A stretch of DNA of 64,000 bases from the NCBI GenBank assembly GCA_020205615.1, contig CM035168.1, positions 129,900,795-129,964,794 of the forward strand, read 5' to 3'. Both the position numbers and the translations under genes were made by a program. Under the pieces are notes generated by a model. That model had not been told where the DNA came from. It worked only from the letters and a program-made list of their open reading frames with translations, and ran no database searches. The first letter of the stretch is position 1. The number at the start of each line of letters is the position of its first letter. Positions 46,601 to 58,190 of the stretch are shown piece after piece. This DNA is from Panax quinquefolius (taxonomy: Eukaryota; Streptophyta; Magnoliopsida; Apiales; Araliaceae).

Positions 46601-49384
46601 ATTGTCATTCAAGACTTTGCTTGTAATGGTGTTTGCCTCATTAGATTTGTTGCCTATGGTTAGGTCATAGGTGGGTGAAATCAGGAGCTTGTTGATTTTG
46701 ATTTGAACGACTTCTTCATGTCAGTTGTAGCATATATGTAAAAATTATGGCTCGATGTCTCAAGGGAAGGGTGTGCTAAAGTGTCTATTCTTAATTCTAA
46801 TAAGAAATTAATGGGGCTACAGTTTAAATTAGTTGATTATCCAAGCTGATTTGCGCTTTGATGAAGCTTCTGATTACTGAAGCATGAAAGATTAGATTTT
46901 AATAAATTATGCAGAAGAAATGTAGTTTGCTGTAACCATTCAACTACTATTGGATGTCTTACGTAAGTGTTTCCTCTATAAATTAATATCAACAATTTTG
47001 AGAAAGGAGGTAAACCTTCTACAGAGTTGTGTATTTTTTGCCCTTGTAGGCTATTCTTTGTGATGAAGAAGCCTTTAACTACAATGTAATAGTATTAATA
47101 TGTAGATTGTTTTGAAAGCTGTAAGGATGGGCTTGGTTCACATTTAAATTTTGTTTGTATTGCCATATGGCCCATTCCTCTTCCTAACAAAGGAGAAGAT
47201 CACTACGGAAACTTATAATCCTTATGGTTTTGATTTTGTTTTTGTTAAATATCAACAAATTAGAGTCTATCAAGTTGTGATGAAAGGTGAATGCAATCAT
47301 GATTATTAGAATAACAGAATAATTATTGCAGACGTGCAATATGTCTCTGGTATGGATGCTTGAACACTAATCTTTTGAGTCATTTAATAATGCTAAACAG
47401 GTTTCTATCCTAAGTTTTTTCAAATACTATTTGGTCATAATTTTAAATTGAAATAATTTGAATGAAAATTGAGAAGAAATCATGGTAAGGAAGCCAATTA
47501 CATCTTTGAACAGGTGGTCTGCTAGTTCCCTGCTTCTAGTTTCCTCTTTCAGTGTGGATTTATGTTAGTTGTATTGTACTGTCATCATTTTCTGTTATAC
47601 ACTGAAGTTTGAATATTTTGGAAGGTTGCAAAGCTGTATCTTGCACTTTGTTCAAGCATATGAGAATTTTGGCATGCATGAACCTTACTTGTATGAAATA
47701 ATAAGAACAATCACTGATGTTAATGTTATATTCTCTTCAGAGAGTTTGGTTTGCAGTTTTCAGCAACCTCTGATGACACTGATCTTTGTGCTGTTTGCTT
47801 GGAGAGAGCATGTACTGTAGCTGCTGAAGGTCTGCTCTTTCTCTTTTTGTTATTTTACCTTCTCTTTCATTTCAAGGTTTCCTTATACCTACTCACCAGA
47901 GATAAATTTCCTTCATCTACTTACAAAAGAATTTGTTATTCTACTATTGCACTTGCGAGGTCAAGTTTAATTTTCAAACTAAAAGTTTCAGCAATTAAAT
48001 TTTTGTAAAGAACTCTAGGATAAGGCCTTCTTAATGTTTCCGATTTCCTGGTAGATTCAGATGAATTTTCATTGTTTTAAAAATGAAGGATAGGGATAGA
48101 ACTATGGAACAATTTATCTTTTTGAAGATTCTTACAATTCCGTTTTGTTAGTGTAATATATATCAGAAAATTAATAAATAAGGCATCTATAGAATAACAG
48201 AAATCATAGATGGCGTAGTGGTACAGTAATTAAAATAAACCTAAAACCTTCGCTGTAATTATTCAAATAAAAAAGGTTTATATACCTAAATAGACACAAG
48301 TCCAAAATCAGTCTTTCCATAATATTTTGAAATCTTATCAAATAATTATATTTGACTGTATTGGAGTCCTGAAACTGAAGTCCAAGTTGGGAACTCCTTG
48401 AGAAAACTCCTGATTTGAAGATCAATTCGTGTAATGTATGTATACACTTTAGGTACATGGCAGCTGGTACCTTGTAATCATTCATTTGTTTCAGATCCTG
48501 TTGCCTTGTGGCTTTTCTTTCTGAAAAGGGTTGTTGGACCATTGAAAAGCCTTTTTTTTTTTTTTTTTTTCTTTCCATTGTCATTTCATCTTTTCTACAA
48601 TGTATCTCGACTAAGTTTCTTTTAGGCTATTAGTTGTTATTATGGAACTTGTACTGTTTTTATATTTAATGTTTGGTTGTTTCTATAATGTTCATGTTCT
48701 TCGCTTACAGAAAACTATACATTGACCTATCTTTTTTTAAAAAATTAAAAATTAAGCCTCTATTTACTGAGATATATACAGTTACCGTTATGTGGTTATC
48801 ACATAGCATTCTCTAAAAGATCTATAATTTGGTGTATACTTTCAGGTTGCGGGCATGAACTTTGTGTAAGATGTGCACTCTACCTTTGCTCGACAAGCAA
48901 CATCTCTTCTGAATTGTTAGGTCCTCCTGGAGCCATTCCATGTCCTCTATGCCGACACGGAATCATTTCTTTTGCCAAATTGCCTGGTTCTCCAGTTAAG
49001 GAAATCAAATTACATCTGTCCCTTAGTCTGTGTACCCCATGCATGCTTCACACTCGGGAATCAGACCGGTCAACACCAGCCTGCACCCCTGAGATTCGCA
49101 AGAATCGGGTAGCTTCAGTTTCTTCGGATATTTTCTGCCCAGTTACTTGTAGCCCATTTCCTTCAGTTGGCATTCCGTTGTGCACCTGCAATGAAGGAAC
49201 ATGCCCCTCTTTTGAACCTAGAGATGGTGAAACACAAGTTGAATCTCCTCGTTCACAACCCACATCAGTAGAGCAAGATAAATTGTCGGGAGAGAGATTG
49301 GAGAAAACTAGTTGCTCAAACATGTTTTGGAGCAGAAGAAGCTGCAGCAGAGAGCAACAGTGCAATTCGGAAATAAATGCTTAA
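43617..49384 (+). CDS. XBAT33: XBAT33-type ankyrin-repeat RING E3 ubiquitin ligase (10 exons, 510 aa)
   Basis: Exons: 43617-43793, 43917-43976, 44110-44181, 44781-44965, 45419-45579, 45673-45731, 45812-45858, 45968-46111, 47741-47829, 48846-49384. They join in frame to 1533 bp including TAA. The protein starts MGNSFGC, with Gly2 and Cys7 suggesting N-myristoylation and membrane attachment. Ankyrin repeats lie at about residues 12-43, 46-75, 80-108, 111-140, 177-206 and 220-248 (for example [38 protein letters not shown]). A C3HC4 RING follows with C318, C321, C333, H335, C338, C341, C364 and C367 ([27 protein letters not shown]). The tail is Ser/Pro/Cys-rich and ends CNSEINA, as I recall for XBAT33. 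The XB3/XBAT family transfers ubiquitin to substrates bound by the ankyrin repeats; the substrate here is unknown. All introns are GT-AG except intron 6 (GC-AG). Intron 8 is the longest (1629 bp). Length agrees with Arabidopsis family members of about 510 aa. Confidence 0.95.
44242..44707. mobile_element. Stowaway-like MITE in intron 3
   Basis: CTCCCTCCGTTCC at the left and GGAATGGAGGGAG at the right are inverted, flanked by TA at 44240-44241 and 44708-44709. This is the Tc1/mariner-type Stowaway pattern. The body includes the AACTTTC/AATAAATTATTTACTT segment also found near 53150 and 55780. It is interrupted by a second MITE. Confidence 0.85.
44308..44502. mobile_element. Second Stowaway-like MITE nested in the first
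   Basis: CTCCCTCTATTCC ... AAACGGAGGGAG, with TA at 44306-44307 and 44503-44504. About 195 bp. Inner inverted motifs AAGTCGTTT and AAACGAC support a complete element. Confidence 0.85.
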
Positions 49385-49750
49385 ATGCCTTGGCACTACC
49401 TTTTATCCTTGTGGATGAAATTTTGTGAAATGCAGAGCATTCCATTTTTATTCATGTTGGATGCCACCAACCCAAACTCCCATATTTTTCCACCTACTTG
49501 TTTTCTGGCGTGTCGATGGATCCATACCACCTACTTGTTTTCTGGCGTGTCGATGGATTGACTGGTATGGGATTGACATGATTGTTCCTCGACGAACTTG
49601 TATGGTGTTTTATTATAACATAATAGAATTAAAAAGAGAAGGCCATTTATATCTAAATGGGCCGTTATTAGTTTCCCGCCACCATTTTGGGTTTTTCATT
49701 AAACGGTATCACTCACAGTACAGAATTATCAAGTACTTGTAGCAACAATT
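49385..49750 (+). other. Probable 3' untranslated region of the XBAT33-type gene
   Basis: No coding homology. It contains a duplication: CACCTACTTGTTTTCTGGCG... at 49491-49520 is repeated at 49528-49558, a 37-bp period. The poly(A) site cannot be fixed; AATAAA-like AAATAAAATC is at 49775. Confidence 0.45.
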
Positions 49751-50232
49751 TAGGGCCAAAAAGAAGAAAAAATTAAATAAAATCCGAGCACAACACATGC
49801 AAAATTGAAAAAAAATAAGAAATTATTCATACAAATAAATACATACAATATAAGTAGTAATTTTAAATTTTAATATTTATAAAAATAAATACTTTATATA
49901 TAGTTGATAATGTTAATTTTTATTACTTAAGAAATTATTTATACAATTATTTTGTACATTGAAAATATTTAAATCTAACTAAGGGCGGGGGTATTTTAGA
50001 AATTTCTCTTGGCCTCTACTCCCTAATGTGGCCAGCAAAAAATTTTTTTCCTGACCGCTAGAGGGAGTATCGGCCAGCAAAAAAAAATAGGAACAATTAC
50101 ATTTTCTATTACATTTTAAAAAAGAATTACATAAAAAGAGTACAAACAAAATAATTACAAAAAAAGTAATATGCAATATTTAATTACAAAAAAAAGTGCA
50201 ATTTTATCCCTTTAATTATGCACACAATTATC

Positions 50233-50302
50233 ATCTCTCCCACAATTTTCTCCCCATCTCTCCCACAATTTTCTCCCCATCTCTCCCACAATTTTCTCCC
50301 AC
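50233..50302. repeat. 23-bp tandem repeat
   Basis: Three copies of TCTCTCCCACAATTTTCTCC plus CCA lead into the pyrimidine tract. Confidence 0.9.
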
Positions 50303-50319
50303 TCCATTTCTGTTTCCCT

Positions 50320-50600
50320 TCTTCTTATCCTCCCTCTGCCTCCTCCTCCTCCTCCTCCTGTCCCACCCCTCCCCCTCCGCCTCCGCCTCCCCCTCCCCCT
50401 CCCCCTCCCCCTCCTCCTCCTCCTCCCGCCTACCCTCCTCCCCTCCTCCCGCCTCCACCTCCTCCCGCCACTCCCTCCCCACCCTCCTCCCTCCTCCTCC
50501 TCCCGCCCCCCCGCCTCCTCCCGCCTCCCCTTCCATCCGCCCCTTTCTCCTCCTCCTCCCGCCCCCACTTCTCCTCCCTCCGTCACCCACTTCCACCTCT
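50320..50600. repeat. Polypyrimidine tract (CCT/CTC/CCG-rich)
   Basis: About 280 bp with almost no purines on the + strand, made of CCTCCT, CCCCCT and CCGCCT units. Open frames on both strands are a consequence of the composition (Pro/Ser on one, Gly/Arg/Glu on the other) and are not called as genes. Confidence 0.9.
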
Positions 50601-50654
50601 GCCATTTCTCCACTCCACCCAGAATCAAACAAATATACGTAGGTAAATCCGGTC

Positions 50655-50880
50655 ATGTAGTTGGTAGCCAAACATTCCGATAAGGTAACCAATTCAATTT
50701 TATTTGATTACCTATTTATTTTGAATGTGATGCAATCGAGAATCAAACTTCATACATACGCTTGGTTACCAAACTTTTCGATAAAGTAATTAATTCAATT
50801 TTATTTGATTACCATTTTATTTTAAATGTGATGCGGTTGGTAGCCAAACTTCAGATAAAGGTAAACATTTTAATTTTTGT
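50655..50880. repeat. Diverged tandem repeat of about 90-100 bp
   Basis: Two and a half units: TTGGTAGCCAAACATTCCGATAAGG, TTGGTTACCAAACTTTTCGATAAAG and TTGGTAGCCAAACTTCAGATAAAGG (at about 50660, 50763 and 50838), each followed by AATTCAATTTTATTTGATTACC or a relative. The TTGGTxxCCAA core is itself palindromic. Confidence 0.75.
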
Positions 50881-51485
50881 TGGTAACCAAATCGTCAAAA
50901 AATTCGAATAATAAAGAACTCCTGTGGCATGGTGGCGATATAGCTGGCGGCAATGATTTACTCATGCCGATTTATATAGCGGCGCCAGGGTGGAGGCGGG
51001 AGGAGGATGATGTACAATAACTCCTTCATAATTTTTTTTTTTAATTTTCTAATTTTGATTTGAATTTTGAATTATGAATTTGAAATTGTTGTTAGATCCA
51101 AAAGATTTGAATTTGAATTTTAGTTATTCTTGATTTTAGGTTTGTACTATTTTTGTAATATGAGTCTTAATTACACTCTTTTTGTAATTATTTAGTTGAT
51201 GCATTTTTCTTATAATTACTTTCTATTTATTGTATACTTATGTAAAGGACCCAAAAAAATATTGCAGTTGGGCCCATATCTTAGCCATTCGACCCATTCT
51301 ATTTCGTTACTTGATCATCCCAACAAAATAGGGCCGAAATTAAATATTTTGAAGTCGGAACTAAATCCCCATGTTCGGTTTTGTTCCAAAGGTGTTCAGT
51401 ATATAACTTACACCGAATATATCCAACTCTGGGTCCAACTTTTCTCTTATATACATATAGCTTAATACTCAACTTAGACAATTAG

Positions 51486-51735
51486 ATTGCGTTTGGATTA
51501 AATGAATAGAATAAAATAATTTTAAGTATATATATAATGATAAAATTATTACATATATTCATTCCATTAGAATAAATTTTATTTCACCTTCTCCTACACA
51601 TGGAATATAAAAAACAAAGAGATGTAATGAATTTTCATTCTATTAAAATGATTTATCCTCTAAAATGATTATCAAATACACTACTTTTATTTCATTTCTT
51701 CCTCTATTATATTCTCTCAATCTAAACGTAGCATT
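51486..51735. mobile_element. Possible MITE with GCGTTTGGATT-type ends
   Basis: TTGCGTTTGGATTAAATGAATAG on the left and CTCTCAATCTAAACGTAGC on the right are imperfect inverted repeats around an AT-rich 200-bp body containing TAGAATAAATTTTATTTCA. Boundaries and family are uncertain. Confidence 0.45.
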
Positions 51736-51748
51736 AAACCCTTTCTTG

Positions 51749-52044
51749 TGGACATTTTCTAGCGACATTTTTTTTTTGGTTTTTTTTTTTTGTAGTACCT
51801 CTTAAAAAATATATAGTATTTATTTTAACTGAAATATTTGTAAAAAACAGTGTTTTAGGTGTAAATTGGATACATACAAGAAACAGGGTTATGCATGCAC
51901 GCATGCACTCGCTTTCTTATATGTATCCAAATTACACATAAAACACTAATTTTTACAAAAAATTCAGTTAAAATAAATATTATACATTTTTAAAGAGGTA
52001 CTACAAAAAAAAACAAAAAAAAAAATAGTCACTAGAAATGTCCC
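51749..52044. mobile_element. Foldback MITE, family F copy 1
   Basis: Nearly its whole length forms two arms: GGACATTTTCTAGCGAC ... GTAGTACCTC, TAGTATTTATTTTAACTG on the left and the complementary CAGTTAAAATAAATATTA, GAGGTACTAC, GTCACTAGAAATGTCC on the right, with a short centre rich in GCATGC. About 296 bp. Confidence 0.85.
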
Positions 52045-52330
52045 CAAAAAATGTCCTCCTAGAAGAACTCTAAAAAATGTGAGCAGGTGAATAAATATCA
52101 GAGAGAAGGATGTAAGAGGATTTATTAAAAAATCTACGAAAAAAATTATTTTGCTGTTCTTTGTTATTTTCTTCAGTTTCTCTATCAATAACTAGTTTAA
52201 TCTTGACAACATATTGTGGTTTATTTAAGGTATACTTTTTTTTAATGTGTCATTTTGATACACTCACTTCTAAAAACAACTTCTATTATTATATTATATA
52301 TATAAAAATTGTTCCATAAAAAGAAGAAAA

Positions 52331-52545
52331 GATTTAATTACTCGATCAAGAAAAACACTTACTTGTATAATCGTCCAAACAAACCCTAATAATATAAGCC
52401 TTTCTATAAATTAAGTGCGATTAAAGAAATAAATGATAAAGATTTAATTACTCAATCAAGAAAAACACTTATATAATCGTCAAAACAAATTAACCTAGAC
52501 AATATAAGTCTTTCTATAAATTGCGATTAAAAACATAAATGATCA
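52331..52545. repeat. Tandem duplication, 110-bp period
   Basis: GATTTAATTACTC(G/A)ATCAAG... starts at 52331 and 52441. Both copies include CAAGAAAAACACTTA, ATATAATCGTC-like, ATATAAG.CTTTCTATAAATT and GCGATTAAA. They differ by small indels. Confidence 0.9.
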
Positions 52546-53074
52546 AGTTTAAGATTTGAGGGGTTTAATTAATCATCGCCACTTTTCATTTGATAGAAAT
52601 TTCATCAATATTGTGATTTATTTTTGCCCAAAGGGTTCTATTGAATCGATCAGTTTAGGTTATGTTTGTTTGCCGTAGCAATAGATAGGACGACTAGACT
52701 AAATAAATACTTTTAGATACTATATATATATATATATATTTATTTTTTTTTATTTGATGATTAATTTTATAGACTATTTATTATATTATTTTTAAGTTTT
52801 AGAAAAGAGTTATTATACAATTATTGTCAGTCCATCATCAAATGGGTTTAAAAGTAAATAATTTCTCAAGTTTGGCCGAGCCTTGTGATGGATGTTATTT
52901 TGTGGCCCGACTCGACTGACATTAAAACAATAAACATATGCATGCATGCAAGCACTTACAGTAGTGTTGTATATTCAATGTTTTTAGCAGCAGTGGTAGT
53001 GGTTATGGTAATGGTAGACTGGTAGTGGAGTATTAAAAACGTCACAAGATACTTACCCTATCTGAAACTTAGTA

Positions 53075-53321
53075 TTTTCTCGGTTTTTAAAAGATTGTTC
53101 TTTTAAAAGAAAAAATTTATTTTAAAATATTTGTTGTTTATAACTTTCGAGCAGAATAAATTATTTATTTTCTTATATTATCCGTACCATCTCTCATTGT
53201 CTCAAAAAATTCTCTTCCTTGTATTAATAGTTTTCAATTTTCTATAAAAAAATACTTGATAAATAATACTTTCTTAATTTATATATCAAAACTTTAAACG
53301 ATAATCTTGTACGAGAGAAGG
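53075..53321. mobile_element. Diverged Stowaway-like MITE copy
   Basis: TTTTAAAAGATTGTTCTTTTA at the left; AAACTTTAAACGATAATCTTGT at the right. Internal GTTTATAACTTTCGAG and CTTGTATTAATAGTTTT are shared with 55711-55980 and, reversed, with the intron 3 MITE. The terminal CTCCCTCC has decayed. Confidence 0.7.
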
Positions 53322-53658
53322 TATATATAACAAATTAATTAAAGACCATTCGATTCAATTCAATCGAATGCTGTCACGCAAAAAGGTCAATACTAGTGCT
53401 ATATCTAGAGCAAGTGTATTCAATGAGCATTTAATTATATCTGCAGCTGGGAAGATTACGGCTATGACAAAATTGCTTGCGTAATTAAATTACCCCTTTT
53501 CCTTCCCCTTGTTATATATATGGGAAATATTTCATATCAAGTGTTTACTATGAACATTATTTCAATAAATATATCTTACTATCGTTAATTCAGAGATCGA
53601 ATGACTCAGAAAAATTGGTCGGTGACCAAATTTTTTTTTAGCTGATCACAGGTGGGAC

Positions 53659-53872
53659 GCAGTTTAATATGTAGGTGCTTGCAGTTTAATATTGCGGATT
53701 AGATAATATATAAAATACCTCTATCAATCTTCGGTTAATAATGCGGATGCTTTGTAGGGCTTCCCTTGGGAGTCATACCAAGTGTTTATAATATTAAATT
53801 GTGGATTGATGAGAGGTATTTTAGACATTATCCAATTTCAATACAGGCACTAACATATTAAATTGTGAATTA
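53659..53872. mobile_element. Foldback MITE
   Basis: The left arm includes AGTTTAATATGTAGGTGCTTGC, AGATAATATATAAAATACCTC; the right arm GAGGTATTTTAGACATTATC, CAGGCACTAACATATTAAATT. They pair imperfectly over about 90 bp each side of a centre near 53765. The family is not identified. Confidence 0.7.
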
Positions 53873-54341
53873 GAGATTTTCCTTATCGATCCGTGAATAA
53901 ATGACTTAAATTTGTTTTAAGAATAATATTATGCTAATAAGGGAGAAGATTTTGACAGATTTTTCGCAGGCCAATGTTTCACGGAAGGGGAGTGGCGTAT
54001 TAAATTGCATGTGTCCTGCATGCATAGTTGCGTACTACTCATACATTATGATACAGAATTAATTAATATGCTTACATTGTAGTAAAGGGTTTGTACGTAT
54101 TGAGACAATTACCAGATTTACAATTATTGATCTATTGGATTACAAGCATGTCTACTAAAATTCAATAAATAAATAAATAAATCCAAAAAATGGTAGGTTA
54201 TCATGCAGCATTTGCAAGGACATATGTTGAATTGTGTTTTTCATACAACCTCCTTCCGTTCAATTGTATTTGTCTTTTTAATTAGTGAAAAAATTATTTT
54301 TTAATAAAAGAATGTGTAATAATTTACTAATCGAATGTTCT

Positions 54342-54597
54342 TACGTCGAAGACGAACAAAGTTAAGCGATCTATCGAAATTGTGAGATGTAAAAGTACAT
54401 CAATAGATTAGCGTTCCCCTTAATTAGAGGGAAGTACCCGCACGAACGGTAGTGAACAGAACGAAAGCGGAAATATATATTTGAGTAACGCAAAATAGGT
54501 GAGAATCCAATGCCCAAAAATTCCAAGGGTTCCTGCGCACACAGAAGGTGAGTCGGAGCTTCAGATCTAGCTGAAAAGTGTAGTCCATGGACAATAA
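54342..54597 (+). pseudogene. Decayed plastid 23S rRNA fragment (nuclear insertion)
   Basis: A run of 23S rRNA landmarks in order: TTAAGCGATCTATCGAAATT (54362), GTGAGATGTAAAAGTACATC, GCGTTCC (54411), AGAGGGAAGTACCCGC, TTGAGTAACGCAAA (54481), GGTGAGAATCCAATGCCC (54498), AAGGGTTCCTGCGC (54525), GGTGAGTC, GTAGTCCATGGACAA (54580). From memory of plastid 23S, most differences are C to T or G to A, as expected of a silent, methylated nuclear copy of organelle DNA. It is only about 250 bp of a gene of about 2.8 kb, so it is not functional rRNA. Confidence 0.8.
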
Positions 54598-54927
54598 ATG
54601 ATAGATTTATTCACTCTATCAATTATCTAGCCTGATCTGGTGTATTATAATAGATTTACCTTTTCTATTAATTCCTAATTCTGCTAAAACTATTATTTTT
54701 AGAGTTTTAAATAAAAATATATTTATTATTTGTCATTTATAGATTTTAAAGAAGTATTAATTACTTAATTTTTTATATTATATTAATTAGTTTTTCTTCC
54801 ATTTTTTTCAAAAAAAATATTAAAAGGATAATATTAAAATTATATATCTAATTTAAATAATCAAATAAAATATTACTTATATTTCTTAATATATAAAGTT
54901 TTTTCTAAAACGATAATTAAAAAACGA

Positions 54928-55111
54928 ATAATATTAGAGACAAATTATTCTAGAAATATTTTATAAATTGCTGATGTGACATATTCTATCTCAGTATATT
55001 GTGTGGTGCCGAAGACTACATTGAAATAATTTGTTGATCAATATGCTGAGGTGGAGTATAACACATCAGTAAATTATAAAATATTTATAAAATAATTTGT
55101 GTCTGTAGCAT
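54928..55111. mobile_element. Foldback MITE
   Basis: Left arm GACAAATTATTCTAGAAATA, TGCTGATGTGACATATTC; right arm GGAGTATAACACATCAGTA, ATATTTATAAAATAATTTGTGTC, paired over about 60 bp. Centre near 55020. No clear target duplication. Confidence 0.7.
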
Positions 55112-55710
55112 TACTTCTAAAAAAAAAAAGAAAAAAAAAGTAGCATTTCTCCTTTAAAAAAAAAGAAAAAAAAAAAAAAGGAGGGAGTACGAGCATATGT
55201 AACAGTTACTAAATGGCGATCCAATCAGAAGCTTACATGAAAGATTCGTTTTTAGATTTTCTTGATTGTCTGAAATCCCTCAAGTTGGACGATACATAAA
55301 ATAGAAATTTTTAATCAACATGGATTAACTTTTTTTGTTCTGAATTACAATTAATAAGCTCAAATTTTAAAATAATCACCAACATTAAGTAAAACTTTGA
55401 GAGTTTAATTATTACATTCATTTTTCCTCCCTTTCTTTCCTAAATAAAATTTAGAGATGCGATGTGTTAGGACTAATGCACCAATCCTCGTGGGGCGGAT
55501 CTAGAAATTTTGACGAATTTTAATTAATTATTTTTGTTGAAATTAAATAATTTTTTTTAAACTAATCATAATATTAAGTAATTGTAATAAATATTCATAA
55601 TCTAAATTAAAAAAAGAAATTCAAATAAAAAATATTCTTAAAAATACATGAAAAAACATTTTCGTTTTCATCAAGACCAAACAAGGGGGAAAAATATCAA
55701 TTCTCTAGTA

Positions 55711-55980
55711 CTCCCTTCATTCTTAAAAGATTATCATTTTAGAAGAAAAAATTTATTTTAAAAAGTTTATTATCGTTTACAACTTTCGAGAATAATAAAT
55801 TATTTACTTCTCTATATTACCCCTACCTTCTCTTATTGTCCCAATAAATTCTCTCTTGTATTAATAGTTTTGAACTTCCCATAAAAAGGTAGTGATAAAA
55901 TTTCAAACAAATTTTATTTGGTAAATAATACTTTCTTAATCTATATATCAAAATCTTAAACGACAATCTTTTAAGATTGA
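55711..55980. mobile_element. Diverged Stowaway-like MITE copy
   Basis: Begins TA-CTCCCTTCATTCTTAAAAG and ends AAACGACAATCTTTTAAG. Its body matches 53075-53321. The right terminal GGAGGGAG is lost. Confidence 0.75.
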
Positions 55981-56301
55981 AATCTTGTAATTGTGCAAAT
56001 TGTTGCGTAAAGATGTCACGTTGAAGTCAGCTTTTTATGATTGTAATTTGTACATGAGTACTTGTACCCGAATATAAAAATTGAATTAAAAAAACAAAAT
56101 AAATTTATTTTCGCAAACACCCACTAGCGAGCAGCTCTATATATACATACTACTCCCTCCGCAAAAGAAGACAGACAAGCAATTGAGCAAACAAATAAAA
56201 AACGAATCTTTTACTGTCTTTTTCTGACTCCGTGTCTCCCTCCCTCAGGCCTCACTCCTCACTCCTCACTCCTCACTCACTATATATAGTCTAGCCGGAC
56301 A

Positions 56302-56571
56302 GGAAAAAGGGGCCGGATTATTGGACAGGTTTTTTGTTTTTTTGTTTTTTTTAATAGCAATTTTAAAAAAAATATATAGTATTTATTTTAATAGGAATTT
56401 TTATAAAATATAATCTTTTTTGTTGTAATTTGTATACATATATAAATACAGGATCACACCTAAAGCACTATATTTTATAAAAATTTCTGTTAGAATAAAT
56501 ATTATATATTTTTTGAAAGTCACTAAAAAGAAAAAGAAAAAAAACCTGTTTAATAATCCGGTCCCTTTTCC
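56302..56571. mobile_element. Foldback MITE, family F copy 2
   Basis: Left GGAAAAAGGGGCCGGATTAT; right AATAATCCGGTCCCTTTTCC. The arms include AATATATAGTATTTATTTTAA and its complement, shared with 51749-52044, so the two are related although the termini differ. About 270 bp. Confidence 0.8.
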
Positions 56572-57536
56572 GTCTGCGTAGCATTACTGATATATATATA
56601 TATATAAAGTAGTGTATTGAAAGCAAACTTCCACGTTTCATATTACTACTAGACACGTCTCTTTTTATATAGAAACGGAAACCAATACACCCATCACTCA
56701 TACTCCCATGGCCAGGATCAGTCCATGTTGAGTACTAGTCCTAATTCCAGTATTCCACTACTTCGGATAACTTATATAATAATAAAACAAAATTTATTTT
56801 AAATTTTTTATTTGACAAATTACAAGAACGGTGCAAATTTCATCTTATTTTTTCTAATTTAATTTAAAAGCTCACATTTTCATCTCACACTAAAAATTTC
56901 CGCCCAAACTAAATTCATCCTTAAAAATTTTCGCCCAAATTAAATAACAATAATAATTATAATAATAGTAATAACAAAAATAAAAATAATAATAACAATA
57001 ATAAAAGTATTTTCTAGTCAATAATTATAAAACTAAACTTGACGCAATTAATATTTTATGGACAATGACAAGATAAAAAGTATAAAAAGAAATATATCTT
57101 TGGCTAAAAATTTTAAAGAATAAAATATAGACCCAATGAATAAGGAACCCATCAACTATCGAGAGCAGATCATTTGTTCTCAATTTTTCTGTTCTTTTGT
57201 GTTCATTCACTTAAATTTTGACATTAATTTCTTACTTAATATTAATTAATTTTAAAATTAAATAAAAAAAACATGTCTCAAAATTTAAGTAAGAGAATAC
57301 AAGAAAGACAAAAAATTTAGGAAGAGAGAATCTGCTCGGTCAACTATCAGCTATATTCAGGATTCTTATTTTGAGACGGTCTTCCCATGTTCCCCAAAAA
57401 AGTATTTGTTGTGATATTAACCCGAGATAGTACTGTTGTGCTTCCAGGTTCTTGTTTTAAGCTCATCTTTTACTTGATTTTCTTGCTTTTGATACTCCAT
57501 TTTGTTTCTGAAATAGAACGCATTAATGCCCAAATA

Positions 57537-57682
57537 TTAATAATGTTACTATTACATAAAAAAAAATTACATAATATTTATATACATATATGTATACTGC
57601 GGGTCCTACATGTCAGCAAGACCCCACAGTATATATGTATAAGTATTATATGATACTTTTTTATGTGATAGTAGTGTTGTTG
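57537..57682. mobile_element. Foldback MITE, about 146 bp
   Basis: Left arm AATGTTACTATTACATAAA ... ATATATGTATACTGCGGG; right arm CCCCACAGTATATATGTATA ... TTATGTGATAGTAGTGTTG. The arms pair over about 60 bp with a short loop (TCCTACATGTCAGCAAGA). Confidence 0.8.
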
Positions 57683-58190
57683 CCGAAATATATTGTTTTC
57701 ACATACATTTTTTTAATGCACTGACATAAAATTTATTGTGAATAAAATGAGATTTTTTTTTTTTTTTTACATGCTTGATGATGCGAACATGTAGTAAATG
57801 TAATCCTTTTATAATGAAATATAAAATGTATATGTACTTAGAAAAACAAAAAGAAAGCATCCATCCTACTATTCATTTATTTTTAGAGAATAGATATTTT
57901 TATATAAAAAATTAATATTTTTATATGATTTTTATCACATGAATAATGAATAGGTCTCATCTTACTTTTAGAAACTTATGTTTAAATATCATTTTAATAT
58001 ATGTAAATATATCAATTTCCTATTTTTATATATAAGAGCAAAAAATGTGATTATTTTTAGGAGGGTTACTCGACAAATTTATAGATCATCTGTATAAGTA
58101 GATATATGCCAATTTTTCTTTTTTTACCAAGTACTGACTGGCAGCCTGGCAACACATGCCTTACTAATCCTTTATTACCTGCTAAAAAAC

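Noticed and set aside
48914..49384. Separate 156-codon gene
   Set aside because: It is part of the last exon of the XBAT33-type gene, beginning in the middle of the RING domain; the frame is continuous from 48848.
50196..50692. Long open frames of about 140-150 codons on both strands
   Set aside because: They are produced by the polypyrimidine tract (Pro/Ser one way, Gly/Arg/Glu the other), overlap each other and have no domain.
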